From an uncultured Flavobacteriaceae bacterium (GTDB taxonomy: Bacteria > Bacteroidota > Bacteroidia > Flavobacteriales > Flavobacteriaceae): a stretch of 64,000 nucleotides of DNA. The DNA lies in NCBI GenBank assembly GCA_947488345.1, contig CANKZQ010000001.1:596518-660517 (forward strand), read 5' to 3'. Below are positions 57,805 through 64,000 of this stretch, one piece after another (the stretch's first letter is position 1; every line of letters starts with the position of its first letter). Made by a program: the position numbers and the translations under genes. The notes beneath the pieces are model-generated. The model ran no database searches and was not told the DNA's origin. It saw nothing but the letters and a program-made list of their open reading frames with translations.

Positions 57805-58284
57805 ATGAGTAAAAAGATCAAATTCTGGATACTCCCCTTATTTTTAATTATTGCTTCTTGTTCACAAGATGAGAGCGACATTTTAACCGATGAACAACAA
57901 ACAGACCCAACTGTCTCATCGATTTCTCAAGAAATATTGCATCTTGTAAATCAACATCGTGAAAACGTTGGGAAATCTGCATTAAAACGAAATTCAATTG
58001 CAGATGATATCGCGAAAGAACATACTGACTATATGATTTTGAAAAGTAAAATTAGTCACGATAATTTTAATGCGCGATTTCAAGAATTACAGCAAATGGT
58101 AAATGCAAAAGGAGCAGGAGAAAATGTTGCAGCAGGATACCCTACGGCGCAAAGTGTTATGGATGGTTGGTTAAACAGCAGCGGACACAAAGACAATATC
58201 GAAGGAAACTTTACTCATATTGGCATTGCAGCTATAAAAGATGCTAATGGGCGCTACTATTTTACGCAGTTATTTTATCGATAA
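57805..58284 (+). CDS. CAP-domain lipoprotein
   Basis: 159 residues. Lipoprotein signal with SC lipobox (IIASC, Cys19). CAP (SCP/PR1) domain: LVNQHRENVGKSAL, SHDNFNARF (His), GAGENVAAGY (Glu) and SSGHKDNIEGNFTHIGIA (His, then the second conserved segment), so the cavity residues are all present. Function of bacterial CAP lipoproteins is mostly unknown; lipid binding is reported for eukaryotic relatives. Confidence 0.88.
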   Translation: MSKKIKFWILPLFLIIASCSQDESDILTDEQQTDPTVSSISQEILHLVNQHRENVGKSALKRNSIADDIAKEHTDYMILKSKISHDNFNARFQELQQMVNAKGAGENVAAGYPTAQSVMDGWLNSSGHKDNIEGNFTHIGIAAIKDANGRYYFTQLFYR

Positions 58285-58297
58285 CTGATGCTGCCAA

Positions 58298-59269
58298 TTA
58301 AATGGTCTTATCATAGCCTTCAATAGCTTGAATAATTAAGGCCACAGCTTCTACATAAAAGTCTTGATTGATATTTTCAAAGGTATCTGTTGGGGCGTGG
58401 TAATCTTTATGATCCTCTACGCCAAAATAGATAAAAGGGATTCCTTTATTGTGAAAAACTCTATGATCTGATGAGTTCGTCCAATCATCTAATTCTTTGT
58501 TATTAGGGTCATCATGACCAAAGCGTAAATTGATTGGTGATTTGATATCCTCTAATGGCTTCTTCAATTGTGGATAATGATACAAACCTGAGGCATATAA
58601 CTCTAACGAATCGTTATGTGCTATCATATCCATATTGACATTTAAGACGACTTTCTCCAATCCACCAGGAAAATTATCGACCAGATATTTACAGCCAGGA
58701 GAACCTATTTCTTCCGCATCTACTGCCGCAAACACTAAGGTATGTTTCGGAGATTTATCTTTGAAATAATCTGCAATTCCAAACAAGGCGACTGTTCCAG
58801 AAGCATCATCGTCAGCACCATTGTAGATCTTACCATCTCTAACTCCTAAATGATCTAAATGCCCGGTGATAACAATTATTTTATCTGTTTGGCCTTCGAT
58901 TTTAGCTACCACGTTCCCTCCTATTAAAGTAGTATCTGGTATGTTAGACATATCTAAAGAACTGGTATCCATCGGAAACATTCTGAGTCGATATTTACCA
59001 GGAATTGTATGTGAAAATTCTTGAATATAACTACTATCTAAAGCTTGCTCAATGCCTAATTTTTTAAATTGATTCGCAATATGCTGCTGCGCTTTATAAT
59101 TGCCAGGTGTTCCAAAACCTCTCCCTTCAAAGGCATCACTGGATAGTGTTTTTAGATTGTCTAATAAGAGCGCTCTATCTACTGAAATTATATTGTTTTT
59201 CTGAGTATCTAACTTACAACTGGTGTATAGAAGCGCACCCATAAGAAAGAAAATAAGTTGTTTCTTCAT
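58298..59269 (-). CDS. M28 family metallopeptidase lipoprotein
   Basis: 323 residues with a lipobox (LLYTSC, Cys18). Zinc ligands are all visible in order: GHLDHLG, YNGADDDASG, VDAEEIG, NMDMIA and DYHAPTDT. It is an exported di-zinc aminopeptidase, probably acting on peptides at the cell surface or in the periplasm. Divergent from the GbsR-type regulator, whose palindromic operator lies in the 114-base gap; co-regulation is possible. Confidence 0.92.
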   Translation of the reverse strand: MKKQLIFFLMGALLYTSCKLDTQKNNIISVDRALLLDNLKTLSSDAFEGRGFGTPGNYKAQQHIANQFKKLGIEQALDSSYIQEFSHTIPGKYRLRMFPMDTSSLDMSNIPDTTLIGGNVVAKIEGQTDKIIVITGHLDHLGVRDGKIYNGADDDASGTVALFGIADYFKDKSPKHTLVFAAVDAEEIGSPGCKYLVDNFPGGLEKVVLNVNMDMIAHNDSLELYASGLYHYPQLKKPLEDIKSPINLRFGHDDPNNKELDDWTNSSDHRVFHNKGIPFIYFGVEDHKDYHAPTDTFENINQDFYVEAVALIIQAIEGYDKTI

Positions 59270-59332
59270 AATTTATTAATTCTTCAGTGCTAAAGATACT
59301 GTTTTCGAAGGAATAGGAACAAGCATTAAAAA

Positions 59333-59360
59333 TAAACTTTCAATAATTATTGAAAGTTTA
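59333..59360. promoter_or_regulatory. 28-bp perfect palindrome, likely GbsR-type operator
   Basis: Perfect 28-bp inverted repeat with 14-nt half-site TAAACTTTCAATAA. It covers the -33 TTG (59350-59352) of the regulator promoter, a good position for repression. A close variant recurs at 59905-59932. Confidence 0.8.
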
Positions 59361-59379
59361 AAAATGTTTATTATCTTTG
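59350..59379 (+). promoter_or_regulatory. Promoter of the GbsR-type regulator gene
   Basis: TTG at 59350-59352, 19 bases, then TATCTTTG at 59372-59379: a textbook Bacteroidota promoter. The ATG begins at 59384, so transcription would start at or next to the ATG and the mRNA may be leaderless. Confidence 0.75.
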
Positions 59380-59383
59380 TTTC

Positions 59384-59887
59384 ATGGAATACAACGAAGC
59401 AAAAGATAAATTCATCAGTACTTGGGGTAGTTTGGGTACCCTATGGGGTATTAACAAAGCCATGGCCCAAATTCAAGCGCTGCTGTTTATTTCTACTAAA
59501 TCTCTGACGATGGAGGAAATCATGGAAGCGTTGAAAATTTCTAGAGGAAACACGAGTATGAATCTGCGTCAACTAATAGATTGGGGTATTGTTACAAAAG
59601 AACTCGTGGCAGGTGAACGAAAAGAATACTTTGCTACAGAAAAAGATGTGCAAGAGTTAGCAAGACATATTGCCAAGGAGCGCAGTAGACGTGAAATAAA
59701 ACCAGTTATAAAAGTGTTGAAAGAAGTCTCAAGTATTCAACCAGATGGTACCGCTAAAACCAAGGAATTGATAAAACAAACAAAAGCTTTACACGAGCTG
59801 GCTGAGAGTGCAGATACCATTCTAAATAAAATGGTAAATAAAGAACAAAACTGGTTGTCGAAATCTTTGTTAAAACTATTGAAGTAA
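59384..59887 (+). CDS. GbsR/MarR family transcriptional regulator
   Basis: 167 residues. The GbsR pattern is clear: WGSLGTLWGINKAMAQIQALLFIS (15-38), winged-helix segment MEEIMEALKISRGNTSMNLRQLIDWGIV, then a helical C-terminal dimerisation part. It binds DNA as a dimer; the palindrome over its own promoter is the obvious target, so it likely represses itself. It is the first gene of an operon with 59934-62009. The ligand is unknown. Confidence 0.9.
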   Translation: MEYNEAKDKFISTWGSLGTLWGINKAMAQIQALLFISTKSLTMEEIMEALKISRGNTSMNLRQLIDWGIVTKELVAGERKEYFATEKDVQELARHIAKERSRREIKPVIKVLKEVSSIQPDGTAKTKELIKQTKALHELAESADTILNKMVNKEQNWLSKSLLKLLK

Positions 59888-59904
59888 AAAAATTTAAATT
59901 ATTG

Positions 59905-59932
59905 TTTCAATTATTTCTGAAAGTTTAAAAAT
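59905..59932. promoter_or_regulatory. Second copy of the regulator operator
   Basis: Its first 19 bases match TTTCAATAATTATTGAAAG of the first operator at 16 positions, and the next nine (TTTAAAAAT) are identical. It lies between the regulator stop and the GTG at 59934. No -7 element is beside it, so it may be an auxiliary site. Confidence 0.65.
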
Positions 59933-59933
59933 T

Positions 59934-60269
59934 GTGAAAGAATTACATAAAATAAACAAAATCCTAATTATTATAAATATCATTCTTGGTTTTACCATAT
60001 ATGCGGGATTACTTTTTCTAATTCTATTAGGAATAGTACAAATATTAATGAGTTTAATAATAGCATATAATAGAAAGCAGCTCAACAATTACACCATGAT
60101 ACTTTTTAGTATTTACACTGTAGTAACTACGAGCATTTTAATAGGCATTTTATTGACATATTATGAGTTCGTTCCAATCACTGAAACTTTATTCGTTTTA
60201 GGTCTGAGTATTTCAATTACAATGGCATTTTTACATTTGAAAATCACATATTTAATTCAAAAATTATGA
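59934..60269 (+). CDS. Small membrane protein of the regulator operon
   Basis: 111 residues with three to four membrane helices (about 7-42, 50-72, 80-108). Family not recognised. The start is GTG 59934, directly after the second operator. It overlaps the next gene by 4 bases, so the two are translated together. Function unknown; a partner of the DCC/membrane fusion is possible. Confidence 0.72.
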   Translation: MKELHKINKILIIINIILGFTIYAGLLFLILLGIVQILMSLIIAYNRKQLNNYTMILFSIYTVVTTSILIGILLTYYEFVPITETLFVLGLSISITMAFLHLKITYLIQKL

Positions 60270-61081
60270 AAACACTTGAAAACCACACTCTTTTATACGA
60301 TGAAGACTGCCCATTATGTACAGTATATACAAGTGGCTTCATCAAATCGAAAATGCTAGATTCCAATGGAAGAAAGCCATTTAGTGAGCTACAAAACGAT
60401 AAACAAGCTAATGTAGACATGAAACGCGCAATCAATGAAATTGCTCTAGTAAATACGAAGGATAATACTGTTACCTATGGTATTGATAGTCTTTTGAAAG
60501 TCATCGGAACTTCATTTCCTATTATTGAAAAAATAGGACATCAAGCCCCTGTTCATTACATGCTAAGCAAACTCTATTCATTCATTTCTTACAATCGTAA
60601 AGTAATTGTTCCAAGTAACAAAGAGCGAGAGACATCATGTGTACCTGACTTTAACTATCGGTATAGATTCTTATATATAATTTTCACCATCCTGATTACG
60701 ACGGTGGTTCTATTTGAGTTCTCCAACTCGATTACAATGCTCTCTGCTTCAAGTATTCAAAGAGAATTTATAATCACGTTGGGTCAGATTATTCTTCAGT
60801 ACTTATTTCTTACTAAAGTGACGACCGAAAAGTATATAAACTATATTGGAAATTTAATGACTGTTTCCCTCATTGGTTCGATATTATTGATGCTATTACT
60901 AGGCTTAAACATGATTCTGAAGCTTCCGCAGAATGCTGTATTTATTGGATTTGGATTAACTGTACTATTCATGTTTTTTGAACATAAGAGAAGAGTCGAG
61001 ATTTTAAAACTTCCCATGTATTTAAGTTATACTTGGGTGTTGTACAGAATTATAGTATTACTCATTATTTTAAATACATAG
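60266..61081 (+). CDS. DCC-type thiol-disulfide protein fused to a membrane domain
   Basis: 271 residues. The N-terminal DUF393/DCC thioredoxin-like domain (1-110) has LLYDEDCPLC with redox Cys15 and Cys18. After about residue 130 come four or five membrane helices. Most DCC proteins are about 130 residues and soluble, so the fusion is unusual. It could oxidise or reduce a membrane partner. Coupled by 4-base overlap upstream and 1 base from the epimerase gene. Confidence 0.82.
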   Translation: MKTLENHTLLYDEDCPLCTVYTSGFIKSKMLDSNGRKPFSELQNDKQANVDMKRAINEIALVNTKDNTVTYGIDSLLKVIGTSFPIIEKIGHQAPVHYMLSKLYSFISYNRKVIVPSNKERETSCVPDFNYRYRFLYIIFTILITTVVLFEFSNSITMLSASSIQREFIITLGQIILQYLFLTKVTTEKYINYIGNLMTVSLIGSILLMLLLGLNMILKLPQNAVFIGFGLTVLFMFFEHKRRVEILKLPMYLSYTWVLYRIIVLLIILNT

Positions 61082-61082
61082 T

Positions 61083-62009
61083 ATGAAACATATACTAATT
61101 GCTGGAGGTAGTGGTTTTTTAGGGCAAGTTTTGGAAGAGCACTTTTCGCGCAAAGGATATAACGTTACCATCTTTACACGAAATCCTAAAAAAGCAAATG
61201 ATATCTTTTGGGATGCCAAAACGCTTGGCCCTTGGGTTTCATCATTAGAAAATTCGGAAGCACTCATTAACCTTACTGGAAAATCAGTGGATTGCAGATA
61301 TACTGAAAAAAATAAACAGCGTATCCTAGATTCTCGAATAGAGTCTACACGTATTTTAGGTGTGGCCATAAATCAATGTAAGTTTCCACCTAAGGTATGG
61401 TTTAATTCATCTACAGCTACCATTTATAAAGGTTCACTTGATACAGAAATGACCGAGGACGCTGGAGAAATAGGAGATGATTTTTCTATGAACATTGCGA
61501 AATCATGGGAACAAGCTTTTTATGAAAGTGTGCATTCAAAAACTAGAAAACTAATCCTTAGAACGTCTATTGTTCTTGGTAAACATGGCGGTGCACTAAT
61601 ACCCTTGCAAAAATTGACTCAATTCGGATTGGGAGGTAAACAAGGAAGTGGACATCAAAAGGTGAGTTGGATTCATGAAAAAGATTTTGCAAATGCTGTC
61701 GAGTTTTTATTAGAAAACCAACAGCTAGAAGGAGTTTTCAATCTATCTGTTCCAACACCAACAGACAATAAAACTCTAATGAAAACCCTTAGAAAAATAA
61801 TGAACAAACCTTTCGGTATAGCTCACCCTAAGTGGCTCTTAGAACTCGGGGCTATGCTCATTCGAACAGAAACTGAATTAATTTTAAAAAGCAGAAATGT
61901 CATTCCGAAACGCTTGCTAGACCAAGCATTTTCATTTGAGTACGACAATCTAGAAATCGCATTGAACCATCTACTAAAGTCACCGAAAAAGACGTCTAAA
62001 ATTTATTAA
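61083..62009 (+). CDS. TIGR01777 family NAD-dependent epimerase-like protein
   Basis: 308 residues, the length of the YfcH-type group. The NAD site is GGSGFLG (8-14); NLTGKSVDCRY (about 61-71), FNSSTATIYKG, GGKQGSGHQKVSWIHEKDFANAV and the FNLSVPTP segment are all typical. Extended SDR; the substrate of the family is unknown. Last gene of the GbsR-type operon. Confidence 0.92.
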   Translation: MKHILIAGGSGFLGQVLEEHFSRKGYNVTIFTRNPKKANDIFWDAKTLGPWVSSLENSEALINLTGKSVDCRYTEKNKQRILDSRIESTRILGVAINQCKFPPKVWFNSSTATIYKGSLDTEMTEDAGEIGDDFSMNIAKSWEQAFYESVHSKTRKLILRTSIVLGKHGGALIPLQKLTQFGLGGKQGSGHQKVSWIHEKDFANAVEFLLENQQLEGVFNLSVPTPTDNKTLMKTLRKIMNKPFGIAHPKWLLELGAMLIRTETELILKSRNVIPKRLLDQAFSFEYDNLEIALNHLLKSPKKTSKIY

Positions 62010-62012
62010 TAC

Positions 62013-62020
62013 TACATTTG
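62013..62020 (+). promoter_or_regulatory. -7 element for the DUF2339 gene
   Basis: TACATTTG matches TAnnTTTG, 27 bases before the ATG at 62048 and directly after the epimerase stop. Confidence 0.55.
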
Positions 62021-62038
62021 TTTTAAAGCGATTAAAAC
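62020..62038. repeat. Short inverted repeat in the DUF2339 leader
   Basis: GTTTTAA and TTAAAAC separated by 5 bases, just downstream of the -7 element. It could be an operator or a weak leader hairpin. Confidence 0.4.
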
Positions 62039-62047
62039 AAAGATGCT

Positions 62048-64000
62048 ATGGAATATGTCTTATCCTTTATCATATTAGGGTTATTAATAACTGTAATTAA
62101 TAGAATTACAACGAATTACAATTCTTTACAAGACAACATCTATGACCTCAACAGAAAGATAGAAAAACTCTCGGATGACCTAGAAAAGGCAACGTTAAAA
62201 GAAAAATCACCAATTCCTGAAAAAGAAGCACCACCAATTGTTGAGGAACCGATGAAAGATCCAATCCCAACTTTTGAAGATAACAAGCAAGTCGAACCCG
62301 AAATTGAACCTTCGACTATAGCATTCGCAGATACAACAGCATCTCCAATTTTTGATCCCACAACGAGTGCACACGACGCAAAAGAAGAGCCGTATGAAGC
62401 AGTGTCTGAAGTGTCACATGCTACTCAAACACCTATTCCGAAAAAAACGATTTGGGAGCAATTCAAAGAAAAAAATCCTGATCTCGAGAAATTTATTGGA
62501 GAAAATCTAATCAATAAATTAGGAATCTTGATCCTAGTACTGGGGGTGAGTTATTTTGTAAAATTCGCCATTGATAAAGAATGGATCAACGAACCAGCTC
62601 GCGTGGGCATCGGTATTCTCGTTGGTTCCTTAGTAATGGCAATTGCACATAAACTCCGTAAAAATTATAGTGCCTTTAGCTCTGTGTTAGTTGCAGGAGC
62701 TGTGGCCATATTTTATTTTACCATAGGTATTGCTTTCCATGAATATCAATTATTTAGTCAGGCGGTTGCCTTTGCAATTATGGTCGTAATTACAATATTT
62801 AGCAGTCTCGTGTCTCTATCATATAATAGAATGGAATTGGCTATTTTATCACTAATTGGAGGTTTTGCCGTTCCGTTTATGATAAGTACTGGCACTGGAA
62901 ATCACCTCGTTCTCTTTACATATATTCTGATTCTCGATATAGGAATTTTGGCCTTAGCCTATCATAAGAAATGGAGCCTCGTTAATATACTAGCTTTTCT
63001 ATTCACGGTTATTTTATTTGGTGGCTGGTTTTTTATAGACGTTAATAGTGAAAACCCACATTATGTTGATGCCTTCTTATTTGCATTTGCCTTCTATTTG
63101 ATTTTCACGTTAATCAATATCATTAATAATATACGAACACAAGGTGTTTTTTCGAACATTCAACTAAGTATTTTAACTTTCAACACTTTTCTTTTTTATG
63201 GTGTTGGCATGGTAATTCTTACAAATTATCGACCAGAGTTCAAGGGCTTGTTCACGGCAGCCTTGGCAATTTTGAATCTCATATATGCACTATTCTTATA
63301 CAAAAAATTCAAACTAGATAAAAAAGCCATTTATATGCTTATTGGCTTAACCTTGACTTTTATCACACTCGCTATACCTATACAATTTAATGGTAATTCT
63401 ATTACTTTATTTTGGGCAGCAGAAGCGGTGCTTTTGATGTGGTTAGCGCAAAAATCAAATATCAATAGTTATCGATTTGCCTCAGTGGTGGTTCATGGCC
63501 TTATGATTGTTAGCCTCCTACTCGACTGGGAACAAAAATACAATAGTGATGCCCTGTTGAATATTCTGTTCAATCCGATCTTTGGTACTGGTATTTTCGC
63601 CACAGCTTCTTTAGTAGCAGTGTACTTTTTATTAAAAAATGAGACGCACAAAACTCATCTTTGGAAACTAACGTTCGATCCTGTGGTCTATAGAAAATAT
63701 ACATTAAGAGTTGGTCTATTATTAGGTTACCTTGTCGGACTCATCGAAACACTCTATCAAGCTACGCATTTTATAGATAATATAGATGTGGCATTATCAA
63801 TACCTGCGGTATATCACTTAGTATTCACCGCTATTGTAGCATTTGTCTTGTATAAAAAAAGAAGCATACCAAATCATCAAATTGTAAACATCATTGCTAT
63901 TGCAAATAGTATACTCTTCACCATTGGTTTTTCTAGATTCGCATTCATTGAGCATCAAGAGTATATAGCCACAAATATACATCAACGCCTTGCCTTCTAT
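62048..64000 (+). CDS. DUF2339 multi-pass membrane protein (partial)
   Basis: Open from ATG 62048 to the window edge, 651 codons without a stop. An N-terminal membrane helix (MEYVLSFIILGLLITVI), a short coiled coil (about 25-55), and a Pro/Glu-rich linker to about 130 lead to FIGENLINKLGILILVLGVSYFVKFAIDK (given as a motif run) and then many hydrophobic helices, including LSLIGGFAVPFMIS. This is the DUF2339 pattern; family members are predicted large membrane proteins of unknown function. The C-terminus lies outside. Confidence 0.9.
   Translation, partial: MEYVLSFIILGLLITVINRITTNYNSLQDNIYDLNRKIEKLSDDLEKATLKEKSPIPEKEAPPIVEEPMKDPIPTFEDNKQVEPEIEPSTIAFADTTASPIFDPTTSAHDAKEEPYEAVSEVSHATQTPIPKKTIWEQFKEKNPDLEKFIGENLINKLGILILVLGVSYFVKFAIDKEWINEPARVGIGILVGSLVMAIAHKLRKNYSAFSSVLVAGAVAIFYFTIGIAFHEYQLFSQAVAFAIMVVITIFSSLVSLSYNRMELAILSLIGGFAVPFMISTGTGNHLVLFTYILILDIGILALAYHKKWSLVNILAFLFTVILFGGWFFIDVNSENPHYVDAFLFAFAFYLIFTLINIINNIRTQGVFSNIQLSILTFNTFLFYGVGMVILTNYRPEFKGLFTAALAILNLIYALFLYKKFKLDKKAIYMLIGLTLTFITLAIPIQFNGNSITLFWAAEAVLLMWLAQKSNINSYRFASVVVHGLMIVSLLLDWEQKYNSDALLNILFNPIFGTGIFATASLVAVYFLLKNETHKTHLWKLTFDPVVYRKYTLRVGLLLGYLVGLIETLYQATHFIDNIDVALSIPAVYHLVFTAIVAFVLYKKRSIPNHQIVNIIAIANSILFTIGFSRFAFIEHQEYIATNIHQRLAFY

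Noticed and set aside
62140..62361. Minus-strand frame inside the DUF2339 gene
   Set aside because: It is the antisense of the Pro/Glu-rich linker; the plus-strand frame is open to the window edge and matches a known family.

Overview
The window is about one third G+C, densely coded and reads as chromosomal DNA of a member of the Bacteroidota, very probably a (marine) Flavobacteriaceae. The evidence is the Bacteroidota-type -7 promoter element TAnnTTTG upstream of many genes, the absence of strong Shine-Dalgarno sites, an atpD-atpC pair standing apart from the rest of the ATP synthase genes, a TonB-dependent receptor with a carboxypeptidase-like N-terminal domain, and lineage-typical families (GH3-like acyl-adenylase, DUF3857 proteins, DUF4286, DUF5117-type metzincin, HTTM protein). 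No rRNA, tRNA, CRISPR, phage or insertion sequence was recognised. No gene-free stretch exceeds about 230 bases.

Layout. 1-6831: the end of a dihydrolipoyl dehydrogenase gene, a prolyl oligopeptidase lipoprotein, an orphan ABC ATPase and a large secreted metzincin. 6872-16477: a minus-strand run of thirteen genes forming a secondary-metabolite locus: type III polyketide synthase, two paralogous methyltransferases, a flavoprotein, a dedicated acyl-carrier-protein set (ACP, ketosynthase, FabZ-like dehydratase, FabL-like enoyl reductase), a phosphopantetheinyl transferase, a YceI-like lipid carrier, a second flavoprotein and two accessory proteins. The synthase-methyltransferase-flavoprotein core resembles the SrsABC phenolic-lipid arrangement of Streptomyces, so a modified alkylresorcinol or alkylquinone lipid is the best inference; the product is unknown. 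16542-21061: tag, hypothetical proteins, an SRPBCC/GyrI-like protein, rsgA and dtd.

21100-27048: three tandem DUF3857/transglutaminase-like genes; the first keeps the catalytic Cys and His, the second and third have lost both. 27084-31099: SCO1-like copper protein, rseP, then atpC and atpD behind a 58-bp palindromic bidirectional terminator. 31326-35673: an outer-membrane receptor paired with an SGNH-esterase lipoprotein instead of SusD. 35867-50068: mostly housekeeping genes (ribF, serS, rsmA, mgtE, glnS, a polyprenyl synthase, purE), an HTTM membrane protein, a TPR protein, a GH3-like enzyme and an unlisted 47-residue protein opposite the 3' end of serS.

50179-59269: M3 and M28 peptidases, a glycosyltransferase divergent from a YheT-like hydrolase, and two CAP-domain paralogues, one of which has lost its lipobox Cys and CAP active-site residues. 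59333-62009: a GbsR/MarR-type regulator with a perfect 28-bp palindrome over its own promoter, and a close variant of the same site in front of the next gene of its operon (membrane protein, DCC-thioredoxin/membrane fusion, TIGR01777 epimerase). The window ends inside a DUF2339 multi-pass membrane protein gene.

The locus with the best claim to undescribed biology is the type III PKS cluster; the best-defined regulatory finding is the repeated GbsR operator.
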